Shown here in pieces: positions 7,434-15,429 of a DNA stretch of 18,593 nucleotides. A program made the translations under genes and the position numbers. Position 1 is the stretch's first letter, and every line of letters starts with the position of its first letter. Under the pieces are notes generated by a model. It saw only the letters and a list, made by a program, of their open reading frames with translations. It made no database searches and had not been told where the DNA came from. This DNA comes from Fidelibacterota bacterium (GTDB lineage: Bacteria > Fidelibacterota > Marinisomatia > Marinisomatales > TCS55), in assembly GCA_002701875.1 (NCBI GenBank), contig NZWI01000047.1, forward strand, positions 6,902-25,494, given 5' to 3'.

Positions 7434-9521
7434 ATGAAAGACTACGCAGCTAAAGATATCCGCAACTTTGCCATAGCTGGTCATGGCGGATCAGGAAAAA
7501 CTATGCTTACCGAAGCAATGTTATCAAAAAGTGGAGAGATTAATCGACTAGGTTCAATTGAGTCGGGTAGTACTGTTTCTGACTATCATCAAGATGAGCA
7601 TGACCGACAAATTTCAATCCATTCATCTCCTCTCCATTTAGAGTGGAACGATACAAAATTTAATTTAATTGATACGCCAGGATATCTTGATTTTATTGGT
7701 GAGACGATATCTTCTTTGGCGGTGGTAGATGCAGCTGTTGTTGTAGTCCATGCAGTAAATGGAGTTGAAGTTGGGACTGAACAAGTATGGAATTATGCGA
7801 GTAATTATGGATTACCAAAAATATTAGTTGTTAATGGTTTGGATAGAGAGCATACTCAATTTGATAAGGTCTTGCAGCAAGCGAAGGATCATTTTGGAGC
7901 CAATGTTTTCCCTATGCAATTGCCAGTTAATTCAGGTCCTGGATTTAATCAAATTATTGATGTTTTAAGAAGCGAGCTCATTACATATACTACTGATGGT
8001 AGTGGGAAATATTCTGAAAGTGATATACCCGAAGATTGGAAAGATAGAATTAAGACTTTGCATGGAGAGTTAATTGAATATGTGGCCGAATCAGATGATT
8101 CCCTGCTCGAGAAATTTTTTGAAGAGGGTAGTTTAACTGAAGAAGAGATGAGAGAGGGATTACATCATGCAATTCAAAATCAAGTTTTTATTCCATTATT
8201 CTGTACAGCATCAACTCAAAATATTGGAGCAGCAAGATTGATGGATTTTATATCAAAATACGGATCATCACCCGTTGATCGTTCAAGCATACAAGCAGAA
8301 GATGCTAACTCAGGTGAGGACGTAAGTGTTGCGTTAGATGGCGGTGAACCTGTAGTGCATATTTTCAAAACCATTAGTGAAGCACATGTAGGAGAGCTTT
8401 CATTTTTTAGAGTTTATTCTGGTTCAATATCAACTGGAGCGGATCTTCAAAATACAACTCGAAGTACCACAGAACGGTTTGGTCAAATGTTTTTAATGAA
8501 TGGGAAAGACCGAACAAGTGTTTCAAAGTTAAATGCCGGAGATATCGGTGCTGTAGTAAAATTGAAAAATACGCATACTGGGAACACATTAACAGGATCT
8601 AATAATAGGGTTAAATTATCCTCTGTTGAGTTGCCTAGTTCAAATATTCATCTAGGATTGAAATCAAAAACAAAAGGTGATGAAGAAAAGATAGCTACTG
8701 GATTGGCAACTATACATGAAGAAGATTCAACTTTTATATATAATGTAGATCCTGAATTGCACCAGACAGTACTCTCAGGTCAAGGTGAGCTTCATCTGCA
8801 GGTCTCGATTGATCGATTAAAACGCAAATTTAATGTTGATGTTGAGACATTTAAACCTCGCATACCCTATCGAGAGACCATCAAAGGTTCGGGGTCCTCA
8901 AAGTATCGTCATAAAAAACAAAGTGGTGGCGCAGGTCAATTTGCAGAAGTTTGGATGCGGATTGAAAGTAAACCAAGAGGTGATGGAGTAGAGTTTGTTC
9001 ATTCTTTGGTGGGACAAAATGTTGATCGAGTATTTGTTCCTTCTGTAGAAAAAGGTGTAACTGCGGCATGTACAGACGGTGTCTTGGCTGGCTATTCTGT
9101 TGTTGATTTAAAGGCAGATTTCTACGATGGGAAACAACATCCTGTAGATTCTAAGGATATCGCATTTCAAATGGCAGGTAAACAAGCTTTCCGACAGGCA
9201 TTTATGGAAGCTCAGCCCTGCCTACTTGAACCTATTTTGAATATTGAGATAAAAGTGCCTGAAGAATTTATGGGAGATGTGATGGGTGACATGTCAAGCC
9301 GTAGAGGAAAAATCATGGGTATGGATACGGAAGGGACATTTCAATTAATTAAAGCCCAAGCCCCGCAGTCTGAAATGTATCATTATTCAACAACGCTCAG
9401 ATCATTGACTGGGGGTCGAGGAATTCATTCAGAAAAATTTAGTCATTATGAAGAAGTTCCAAAGGATATGGAAGCAAAAGTAATAGCTGAATCAAAAATT
9501 AGTCAAGAAGAAGAGTCATAA
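7434..9521 (+). CDS. Elongation factor G-like translational GTPase (EF-G2 type)
   Basis: A full-length 695-residue EF-G homolog. Domain G is residues 1 to about 285, with P-loop AGHGGSGKT (15-23), switch I around YHQDEHDRQISI (Gln-Ile-Ser where canonical EF-G has Gly-Ile-Thr) and DTPGYLDF (80-87). Domain II is about 300-390, domain III about 400-475 (DPELHQTVLSGQGELHLQV), domain IV about 480-600 (QSGGAGQFAEVW, then a region ending AFMEAQPCLLEP) and domain V after that (MGDMSSRRGKIMGM). The GHGGSGKT P-loop marks the EF-G-like/FusA2 paralog group rather than the housekeeping FusA; such paralogs bind ribosomes but their roles vary. The base-specificity motif is NGLD at 134-137 instead of NKxD. 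A canonical fusA presumably lies elsewhere. The gene has an AAGG ribosome site and is followed directly by the HIT gene. Confidence 0.92.
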   Translation: MKDYAAKDIRNFAIAGHGGSGKTMLTEAMLSKSGEINRLGSIESGSTVSDYHQDEHDRQISIHSSPLHLEWNDTKFNLIDTPGYLDFIGETISSLAVVDAAVVVVHAVNGVEVGTEQVWNYASNYGLPKILVVNGLDREHTQFDKVLQQAKDHFGANVFPMQLPVNSGPGFNQIIDVLRSELITYTTDGSGKYSESDIPEDWKDRIKTLHGELIEYVAESDDSLLEKFFEEGSLTEEEMREGLHHAIQNQVFIPLFCTASTQNIGAARLMDFISKYGSSPVDRSSIQAEDANSGEDVSVALDGGEPVVHIFKTISEAHVGELSFFRVYSGSISTGADLQNTTRSTTERFGQMFLMNGKDRTSVSKLNAGDIGAVVKLKNTHTGNTLTGSNNRVKLSSVELPSSNIHLGLKSKTKGDEEKIATGLATIHEEDSTFIYNVDPELHQTVLSGQGELHLQVSIDRLKRKFNVDVETFKPRIPYRETIKGSGSSKYRHKKQSGGAGQFAEVWMRIESKPRGDGVEFVHSLVGQNVDRVFVPSVEKGVTAACTDGVLAGYSVVDLKADFYDGKQHPVDSKDIAFQMAGKQAFRQAFMEAQPCLLEPILNIEIKVPEEFMGDVMGDMSSRRGKIMGMDTEGTFQLIKAQAPQSEMYHYSTTLRSLTGGRGIHSEKFSHYEEVPKDMEAKVIAESKISQEEES

Positions 9522-10016
9522 TTGAAAAACCTTTGGGCTCCTTGGCGGATGGAATACATCCGGTCAAAAACAAATACAGGTAAAGGGTGCATTTTTTGTA
9601 CAAAGTCCAAGGAAAAAAAGAATGATAAAGATAATCTAGTTCTTTTTCGAGGAGAAGAATCATTTGTTTTGATGAATCTTTTCCCTTACAACAATGGTCA
9701 CCTTATGATTACACCTTATAAACATGTTGAGACTATGGATTCCTTAAGCCAAAATTGCATGACTGAGATTATGGATTTATCAAATAAGTCAATGAAAATA
9801 ATTAATACAATCCTGAATTCAGAAGGATTCAATTTTGGTGCAAATATTGGAAAAGCCGGTGGAGCTGGAATTGCTGATCATATACACTTTCACGTTGTAC
9901 CGAGATGGAACGGTGATACTAACTTTATGCCCGTCATTGGACAAACTAAAGTTATGGTTGGAGGGCTATTGGAAACATATAATGAGCTAAAATCCAGTTT
10001 CGATAAACTGAGCTAA
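9522..10016 (+). CDS. HIT family hydrolase (Ap4A phosphorylase/HIT-like)
   Basis: A 164-residue histidine-triad protein. It opens with KNLWAPWRMEYI, the hallmark of the HIT group related to Ap4A phosphorylase, then has a Cys pair, CIFC (23-26), likely part of a zinc site. The catalytic triad HIHFH (His120, His122, His124) sits in DHIHFHVVPRWNGDTNF. Family members hydrolyse or phosphorolyse dinucleoside polyphosphates or nucleotidyl conjugates; the exact substrate here cannot be told. The start is TTG at 9522, immediately after the EF-G-like stop (TAATTG), because the conserved N-terminus begins at once and no ATG fits. A GAAGAAGAG purine run in the upstream gene can serve as ribosome site. 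Translational coupling to the EF-G-like gene is likely. Confidence 0.92.
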   Translation: MKNLWAPWRMEYIRSKTNTGKGCIFCTKSKEKKNDKDNLVLFRGEESFVLMNLFPYNNGHLMITPYKHVETMDSLSQNCMTEIMDLSNKSMKIINTILNSEGFNFGANIGKAGGAGIADHIHFHVVPRWNGDTNFMPVIGQTKVMVGGLLETYNELKSSFDKLS

Positions 10017-10019
10017 ATC

Positions 10020-10232
10020 ATGAATTTTTCTCAAACCTGGTTACCATTTATTTATTTATATGGAGTTGGTGGAATAGCTTTTATTATTGGCATGTTGATC
10101 ATAATAAGAAGTAATGCACTTCGATTAACATTTAAGAGACACTTAAAGTGGGTTTGGGTGCTTATTTATGGATTTCTTTTCTATGCTGCCATTCATGCTG
10201 TTCTAATTTATGTTGCAATTGGTAGTCAATAA
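10020..10232 (+). CDS. Small two-helix membrane protein upstream of symporter
   Basis: A 70-residue protein with two predicted transmembrane helices (about 8-29 and 44-67) separated by a basic loop (RSNALRLTFKRHLK), so by the positive-inside rule both ends should face outward. I recognise no named family. Its stop overlaps the symporter start as TAATG, a strong sign of coupled, near-stoichiometric synthesis. Small two-helix proteins encoded next to sodium:solute symporters are known in other lineages (for example the DUF997/YhdT type beside panF and DUF4212 beside acetate-type transporters), so an accessory-subunit role is a reasonable inference, though no clear sequence match to those was seen. 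Three bases separate it from the HIT gene. Confidence 0.75.
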   Translation: MNFSQTWLPFIYLYGVGGIAFIIGMLIIIRSNALRLTFKRHLKWVWVLIYGFLFYAAIHAVLIYVAIGSQ

Positions 10233-12091
10233 TGAACTTTGAAGTTGGTACCCAGTTAGATAAAATTGTCATTCTAGTCTATTTTGCTGTAGTAATGGGT
10301 TTTGGTGCTTATTTTGGTAAGTATAGTAAAACAACGACAGACTATTTTTTTGGTGGACGAAGATTTGCTTGGTGGTTAATAACAATATCCATTGTAGCAA
10401 CCGGTGTAGGGTCACATAGTTTTGTAAAATATTCCACAAAGGCCTATCAATACGGATTGTCTTCAACAATGACATATTTGAATGATTGGTTTTTTATGCC
10501 TTTATTCATGTTTGGTTGGTTACCAATTATCTATTACACCAAAGTTCGTTCAATCCCTGAGTATTTTGAACGAAGATTTAATTCTACAGCAAGATATTTA
10601 GCCACAATGATGATTTTACTATATATGATTGGCTATATCGCAATACAATTTTTGACTTTAGCAACTGCCTTATATAGGATTTATGCCATTCCTTTAATGC
10701 TAACAGTTGTACTCATTGCCATCGCAACCACTATCTACATGCATTTTGGAGGTCAGACCTCTGTTATCTTTACCGATCTTTTTCAAGGTTTTATTTTAAT
10801 CTTTGCGGGATTATTGCTGTTTTTTCTTGGTATTCAATTTTTAGGAAATCAGGTGGGCATTAATGGACTAAGTGCTTTTTGGATGAATTTGTCTCCATTG
10901 CAAAAACTCCCCCTCGCTCACTTTAATCATCCTCCAGATTTTAATTTTGTTGGTATCTTTTGGCAGGATGGCGTTGCAGGTTCAGTGGGATTTTTATTCT
11001 TGAATCAAGGATTAATTATGAGATTCATGGCCGCAAAAAGCGTAAATGAAGGTCGCAAGGCAGCTGCAATCAATGTTTTATTAGTGCTCCCAATTTCAGC
11101 TATCGTTGTTTCTAATGCGGGCTGGATAGGTAGAGCTATAACAAACGTGGCTCCTGAGATGCTACCATTGGAGATGGCTGCTAATGATGTATTTGTTGCT
11201 GTAACCAATATTGTTTCTTCTCCTGGAGTATTTGGATTTATTATAGCAGCCCTTTGCGCTGCTTTAATGTCAACAGCAGATACTTTGGTGAATGCCTCGT
11301 CAGCTGTGATTGTAAATGATATTTATCGTCCCCTATCAAAAAATGTAAAAAGTGAAAAACAAGAATTAAAATTTGCAAGATGGACATCTATTGGTGTTAA
11401 AGTAATTGCAGTGCTTTTAGTCCCTTTTTTCAATTCATTTGATTCGATTTATGAAGCGCATGGATGGTTTCATTCCACATTCACACCGCCCCTAGTTGTA
11501 GGTGTATTTTTAGGGATTTTTTGGAAACGCTTTACCTCTCAAGCAGTGATTGCTACATTTTTAGGTGGAGCTTTCTTAATGATATTAGGGCAATTTTATC
11601 CAGAATTAATTAGCCCATTCTCTCATGGTATAGAATTAAGACCAGGGCGCGGGTATTCATATATTGGAGCACTTTATAATATTATTGTATGTGCAGGTGT
11701 TGGGGTAATTGTTTCACTATTTACAAAGTCAGATTCTTCAAAAAAATTAATTGGATTAACAGTATATGATGTGCACAAACTAAAATCTATTTTTAAAGGG
11801 TCAGATGCAAATGAGGAAGAAGGAGAAACTCCAGTAGTTAGTTGGAAATTAGACCCAAAAAGTGCTGATGTATTAAAGTTCTCAATTAATGATATGAAAC
11901 TAATGAAAGCAAACCCAGGCGATCTCGTATATATTCAAGACTCTAGGTGGTGGCTTGGAGGTTTGAAGTCTGCTCATTCAAAATATGGGAAACCGCATAA
12001 TGAAGACGGAGTTGTTTATATAAGTTCATCACATCTTGAACATGGTCAGTTTGTTGAAGGACTAACCTTGAGAGCAGAAAAGGAAATGTAA
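10232..12091 (+). CDS. Sodium:solute symporter family transporter with C-terminal soluble extension
   Basis: A 619-residue inner-membrane transporter of the SSS family. About 13 hydrophobic segments span residues 10-500. Seen: the early DYFFGGRRFAWWLITISIVATGVGSHSF block (split around residues 37-64), typical of SSS helix 1-2, and ALMSTADTLVNASSAVIVNDIYRP (344-367), where Ser347-Thr348 align with the family's Na2 sodium-site Ser/Thr pair. Uptake of a small organic solute driven by Na+ is therefore expected; the substrate cannot be assigned. Residues about 500-619 are soluble, with an acidic linker (DANEEEGE) and a compact segment PGDLVYIQDSRWWLGGLKS, then VYISSSHLEHGQFVEGL. This tail is longer than in PutP-type members. 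The ATG overlaps the stop of the small membrane protein gene. Confidence 0.92.
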   Translation: MNFEVGTQLDKIVILVYFAVVMGFGAYFGKYSKTTTDYFFGGRRFAWWLITISIVATGVGSHSFVKYSTKAYQYGLSSTMTYLNDWFFMPLFMFGWLPIIYYTKVRSIPEYFERRFNSTARYLATMMILLYMIGYIAIQFLTLATALYRIYAIPLMLTVVLIAIATTIYMHFGGQTSVIFTDLFQGFILIFAGLLLFFLGIQFLGNQVGINGLSAFWMNLSPLQKLPLAHFNHPPDFNFVGIFWQDGVAGSVGFLFLNQGLIMRFMAAKSVNEGRKAAAINVLLVLPISAIVVSNAGWIGRAITNVAPEMLPLEMAANDVFVAVTNIVSSPGVFGFIIAALCAALMSTADTLVNASSAVIVNDIYRPLSKNVKSEKQELKFARWTSIGVKVIAVLLVPFFNSFDSIYEAHGWFHSTFTPPLVVGVFLGIFWKRFTSQAVIATFLGGAFLMILGQFYPELISPFSHGIELRPGRGYSYIGALYNIIVCAGVGVIVSLFTKSDSSKKLIGLTVYDVHKLKSIFKGSDANEEEGETPVVSWKLDPKSADVLKFSINDMKLMKANPGDLVYIQDSRWWLGGLKSAHSKYGKPHNEDGVVYISSSHLEHGQFVEGLTLRAEKEM

Positions 12092-12096
12092 TTCTA

Positions 12097-12128
12097 TTAG
12101 CCTACCCAACTTAATTATTATAAATTTG
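12097..12128 (+). promoter_or_regulatory. Possible FCB-type promoter for tRNA-Asn
   Basis: TAAATTTG (12121-12128) fits the Bacteroidetes-type -7 element TAnnTTTG and ends 35 bases before the tRNA. A degenerate -33 partner, TTAG (12097-12100), lies 20 bases upstream. No standard sigma-70 pair with proper spacing is seen. It is short and in AT-rich DNA, so it could be chance. Confidence 0.25.
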
Positions 12129-12163
12129 CCGCGCTTTTGATTCTATTTTTTTTACTATAGAAT

Positions 12164-12236
12164 TCCGGAGTAGCTCAGTTGGTAGAGCGAGTGGCTGTTA
12201 ACCACCAGGTCGGGGGTTCGAGTCCCTCCTCCGGAG
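12164..12236 (+). tRNA. tRNA-Asn (anticodon GTT)
   Basis: A 73-base cloverleaf. The acceptor stem is TCCGGAG (12164-12170) with CTCCGGA (12229-12235) and discriminator G12236. The D arm is GCTC/GAGC (12173-12188). The anticodon loop CTGTTAA (12195-12201) has GTT at 12197-12199. The variable loop is AGGTC. The T arm is GGGGG/CCCTC around TTCGAGT. The 3' CCA is not encoded (CAGA follows). The anticodon stem has four pairs (GTGG/CCAC); the outermost position is A12190 opposite C12206, a mismatch in place of the usual fifth pair. Confidence 0.97.
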
Positions 12237-12243
12237 CAGAAAG

Positions 12244-12279
12244 GGCTCAGTGATAAAAATATACTGAGCCTTTTTCTTT
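12244..12279 (+). terminator. Intrinsic terminator after tRNA-Asn
   Basis: GGCTCAGT (12244-12251) and ACTGAGCC (12263-12270) form a perfect 8-bp stem with an 11-base A/T loop, followed by TTTTTC and further T's. It begins 7 bases past the tRNA, so the tRNA transcript ends here and the next gene needs its own promoter or readthrough. Confidence 0.9.
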
Positions 12280-12300
12280 ATAGTCATAAAGGTTCGTGTA

Positions 12301-15195
12301 ATAAATTCCTATTCAAAATTTGAGAGATTAATTATCAGAATTTTATTTTTCTTTATAGTTTTTAGCTTACTATATGGTCAGGATTCACCCACTGTTAAGT
12401 GGAATCAAATCAACACTGAGAATTATCAGTTAATTTTTCCTCGTGAACTAAATCAAGAAGGTCTAAGAGTAGCTAATACCCTTGAGCATGTTCACTCAGC
12501 AATAAATAAAACATTACACAGTAACCACAAAAAGATTCCTATTGTTTTACGTAACCGTGGCTCAATACCAAATGCATTTGTACATCAAGCTCCTTGGATG
12601 TCTGAATGGTTTAATGTTCCATTGTTTTCCAAGAACATGGGAACAAATGAATGGTATAGAGATTTGGCAATCCATGAGGGAAGACATATTACTCAAACAA
12701 ATTATATGAATAAAGGTACTAGTAAGTTATTACGATTCATATTTGGTGAATCTACCCAGTCCTTTTTTAATGGATTATTATTTCCTGCGTGGTATTGGGA
12801 AGGCGATGCAGTAGGACTGGAGACTGCATTAACTTATTCGGGTAGGGGCCGTATTCCCTATTTTGATGTTATATCAAGGTCATTAAGTATAAATGGGAAA
12901 AAATTCAATTATCATCAAGCACTGTATGGATCGTTCAAAATGATTTATCCTAATAGGTATGAATTGGGATATTTTTTAACCACACATGTAAAAACAAACT
13001 TTGGTGATCAAGCCTGGCCTAAAATTATCAATAAGACCTTACAATGGCCATTTACATTAAATCCTTTTTTCCCTTTTTCAAGGTCAATGCGATTAATAAC
13101 AGGTGCAACAACGAAACAAATCCATAGCGATACATTTTACGATTTAAATGAACTTTGGGCTAAACAAATTGAAAATATTGTTGAAGATAAAGTTGATGTA
13201 TTAAGTAAAAAACCAGATATTATTACAAATTACAGTTTTCCATCGATGGGTATTGATAGCACTTTTTTTGCATTAAGATCTGGTATAGATCAAGTGCCAA
13301 CAATTATAAAATTGGATAAGGAGAACGAAGCTGAAGTAGAAAAAATTCCTTCTTCAGCTATTATTTTTGGTTATCACTCTAATGGTTATAAGGCTGTTTG
13401 GTCTTTCTATGAACCCGATAAAAGATGGACAAAATTAAGTTGGGCAAATCTTGAAATCATTGATCTTAAAACAAATCAAAGAAAAGTGATTACATCTAAT
13501 AAACGACTTTATAATCCCAATCTTTCTCATGATGGGGAAAAGGTTGCTGCTGTATCATTTTCTCAAAATAGGAATAGTTTATTAACTATTCTGGATAGTA
13601 AAGATGGTAAAATCCTTGATCAGGCGGAAGCGCCTAATCAAGGAACTATTATGTTCCCATCTTGGTCTAGAGATGGGAAAAAGATTGTATTTACATCTCA
13701 GAACTTTGATGGGAGGGGAATCTATATTTATGAAATCAATAAGCGAATTTTTTTGAAAATTAAATCTGAAACATGGGAAGATGTTTCGCACCCTGTATTT
13801 TATAATAATTTTATTATTTACGAGTCTCCGTATCAAGGGATTGATAATCTCCTAGCTATAGAAATTAATACTAAAGAAGAATATTTAATCACATCTAGAA
13901 AATTAGGTGCTTATAATCCCTCTATAACTAATTCAGATCAATTATTATTTAGTGATTATAGCTTAATGGGCAAAAGGATAGTAATAAAAGATCTTGATTC
14001 AAATAATTGGTTGCCTATTCCTTCACTGGTTTATGACCCTGTACGTTCATTCCAACCTATGTTTGATCAGGAAGAAGGGTCAATATTTGATGAGACAGTG
14101 CCATCAAATCCTTATGATATAAAACCATATAATTCTTTTAAAAATTTATTCAATTTTCACAGCAGATATATTTTTGATAGTGAATTTGATCCAACCTTAG
14201 GTTTGCAATCAGATAATGTTTTAGGAACAATGTCCATCTTGGCAGATATATCTTATGATCAATTTAAAAAAACATCAAATAAGCGTTTAAATATTGTTTA
14301 TAAAGGTCTTTATCCTATAATGGATTTTAAACTAAAAAAATCTGAGCGGAGTGAAACTTATGGACCTTATAAACAAAAATTGGATAATCGAAATGATACT
14401 GTAAAATATAGAATTAACGAAAAGTGGGATGAAGCTACAATTGATATAGGCGTTGGAATTCCTTGGATTAATAAAGTTAATGGAATCAATAATAAATATT
14501 TTATCACTTATGCTGGTGCTAAAGTTATTTCACGATCAAATTCAATGCTGTATTATGATTTTGATAAAGAGACTATTCCCAAAGGATTAATACTTGAGAA
14601 TAAAAAGAGTGCACCACAAAGGGATGGAAACATTCTCCCCTCATATATTGAAGGAACTTTTATATCTCAAAATGAAGCCGCAAAAAGAGATCTTCGATCA
14701 AGTGGTTGGCTATTGAATTTATATGTTGGTGGTATGCCTTTTGGTGGATTGTGGTATGGTGAGCAAATTTCGACTCGGTTTAGTGGAAATATTAAAGGTT
14801 TAGGGAAACATCATTCTTTTTCATTGTTAGCTCAGTATGAAAAAAATGATTATTCAGGTAATTATTTTTTCCCTAGTAGAATTAAATATCCATACGGATA
14901 TAAATCTTTTTATTTTAATAATGCTTGGAAGGCAAAATTGATTTATCGCTTGCCTCTCATATATCCTGATAAAACATTATTGTGGGGGGTAAGTTATTTA
15001 AAACGAGTGCAGGGAAAATTATTTATTGATACAATGAATACGGATCTTTCAAAAGATATGCTATTGAGCTTGGGCAGCGGACTCGTTCTAGATCTTGGCG
15101 GTTTTTTTGAGATTGTATTTCCATTATCAATATCTTTGAATTATTATTATCAACCGCAGACCGGGAATGGTGGAATTCAATTGGAATTTGAATAA
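12301..15195 (+). CDS. Predicted exported MA-clan metallopeptidase / TolB-like propeller / outer-membrane barrel protein
   Basis: I recognise no named family for the whole, but three parts are visible (numbering from 12301, 964 residues). The N-terminus has a basic n-region and a hydrophobic run (ILFFFIVFSLLYGQ), a signal peptide cut near Gln-Asp. Residues about 30-270 contain HEGRH (125-129) and WYWEGD with Glu167, the HExxH...E zinc pattern of gluzincin/peptidase MA-like domains. Residues about 310-570 carry TolB/WD40-like blades such as YNPNLSHDGEKVAAV and FPSWSRDGKKIVFTS. Residues about 620-964 have alternating aromatic strands, as expected of an outer-membrane barrel. The first ATG is at 12598, but the frame is open to a TGA at 12265-12267 and encodes the signal peptide. 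I infer initiation at ATA 12301, 8 bases after AAAGG (12288-12292). ATT 12331 is an alternative. Confidence 0.78.
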   Translation: MNSYSKFERLIIRILFFFIVFSLLYGQDSPTVKWNQINTENYQLIFPRELNQEGLRVANTLEHVHSAINKTLHSNHKKIPIVLRNRGSIPNAFVHQAPWMSEWFNVPLFSKNMGTNEWYRDLAIHEGRHITQTNYMNKGTSKLLRFIFGESTQSFFNGLLFPAWYWEGDAVGLETALTYSGRGRIPYFDVISRSLSINGKKFNYHQALYGSFKMIYPNRYELGYFLTTHVKTNFGDQAWPKIINKTLQWPFTLNPFFPFSRSMRLITGATTKQIHSDTFYDLNELWAKQIENIVEDKVDVLSKKPDIITNYSFPSMGIDSTFFALRSGIDQVPTIIKLDKENEAEVEKIPSSAIIFGYHSNGYKAVWSFYEPDKRWTKLSWANLEIIDLKTNQRKVITSNKRLYNPNLSHDGEKVAAVSFSQNRNSLLTILDSKDGKILDQAEAPNQGTIMFPSWSRDGKKIVFTSQNFDGRGIYIYEINKRIFLKIKSETWEDVSHPVFYNNFIIYESPYQGIDNLLAIEINTKEEYLITSRKLGAYNPSITNSDQLLFSDYSLMGKRIVIKDLDSNNWLPIPSLVYDPVRSFQPMFDQEEGSIFDETVPSNPYDIKPYNSFKNLFNFHSRYIFDSEFDPTLGLQSDNVLGTMSILADISYDQFKKTSNKRLNIVYKGLYPIMDFKLKKSERSETYGPYKQKLDNRNDTVKYRINEKWDEATIDIGVGIPWINKVNGINNKYFITYAGAKVISRSNSMLYYDFDKETIPKGLILENKKSAPQRDGNILPSYIEGTFISQNEAAKRDLRSSGWLLNLYVGGMPFGGLWYGEQISTRFSGNIKGLGKHHSFSLLAQYEKNDYSGNYFFPSRIKYPYGYKSFYFNNAWKAKLIYRLPLIYPDKTLLWGVSYLKRVQGKLFIDTMNTDLSKDMLLSLGSGLVLDLGGFFEIVFPLSISLNYYYQPQTGNGGIQLEFE

Positions 15196-15217
15196 TTAAC
15201 AATTTTTCGTATTTTTG
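15187..15217 (+). promoter_or_regulatory. Candidate FCB-type promoter for the Arg-rich small gene
   Basis: TTTG (15187-15190), a 19-base spacer and TATTTTTG (15210-15217) match the Bacteroidetes -33/-7 pattern TTTG-N(17-23)-TAnnTTTG. The leader to the ATG at 15260 would be about 35 bases. The -33 element overlaps the last codons of the upstream gene. This is pattern match only. Confidence 0.4.
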
Positions 15218-15259
15218 AGGGCGGATAGTTTTCTTTATTTAATCTAATTCGAGGTAATT

Positions 15260-15415
15260 ATGAGTAATCGCGGTGATGATAGAAGAAGAGGTGAGCGACG
15301 GCTGTCACAAGATCGCAGGAAAGAACAGTTGCCAGTACAGACTGAACGTCGTGCCGAAGATAGTAGAAGAGATGTTTCAGAGCGAAGATCTGGGAAGGAT
15401 CGTCGAAATAGCTAA
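15260..15415 (+). CDS. Small Arg-rich charged protein with repeated (D/E)RR units
   Basis: A 51-residue frame with a GAGG ribosome site at 15251-15254 and an ATG 5 bases later. The product is almost all Arg, Asp, Glu and Ser. It is built from recurring acidic-Arg-Arg units (DDRRRGERR, SQDRRKEQ, TERRAED, SRRDVSERR, SGKDRRNS). There is no hydrophobic core, Cys or signal peptide, so it is probably disordered and cytoplasmic, perhaps binding nucleic acid or a protein partner. ERRSGKDRR-like strings occur at the ends of various bacterial signalling proteins, but no function is assigned. A TAATAA double stop ends it. The strong ribosome site, a possible promoter just upstream and repeat regularity support a real gene. 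Confidence 0.7.
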   Translation: MSNRGDDRRRGERRLSQDRRKEQLPVQTERRAEDSRRDVSERRSGKDRRNS

Positions 15416-15429
15416 TAATTAATTTTGAT

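Noticed and set aside
8407..9069. Reverse-strand open frames (8407-8589 and 8881-9069) inside the EF-G-like gene.
   Set aside because: They lie wholly within a well-conserved gene, lack ribosome sites and encode low-complexity Leu/His-rich strings typical of antisense frames.
11005..11208. Reverse-strand open frame opposite the symporter gene.
   Set aside because: Its hydrophobic Ala/Ile composition is the antisense image of membrane-helix codons and it has no start signals.
15420..15427. TAATTTTG, a match to the -7 element TAnnTTTG, before the small Cys/His gene.
   Set aside because: It ends two bases before the ATG at 15430, so transcription would begin inside the gene.
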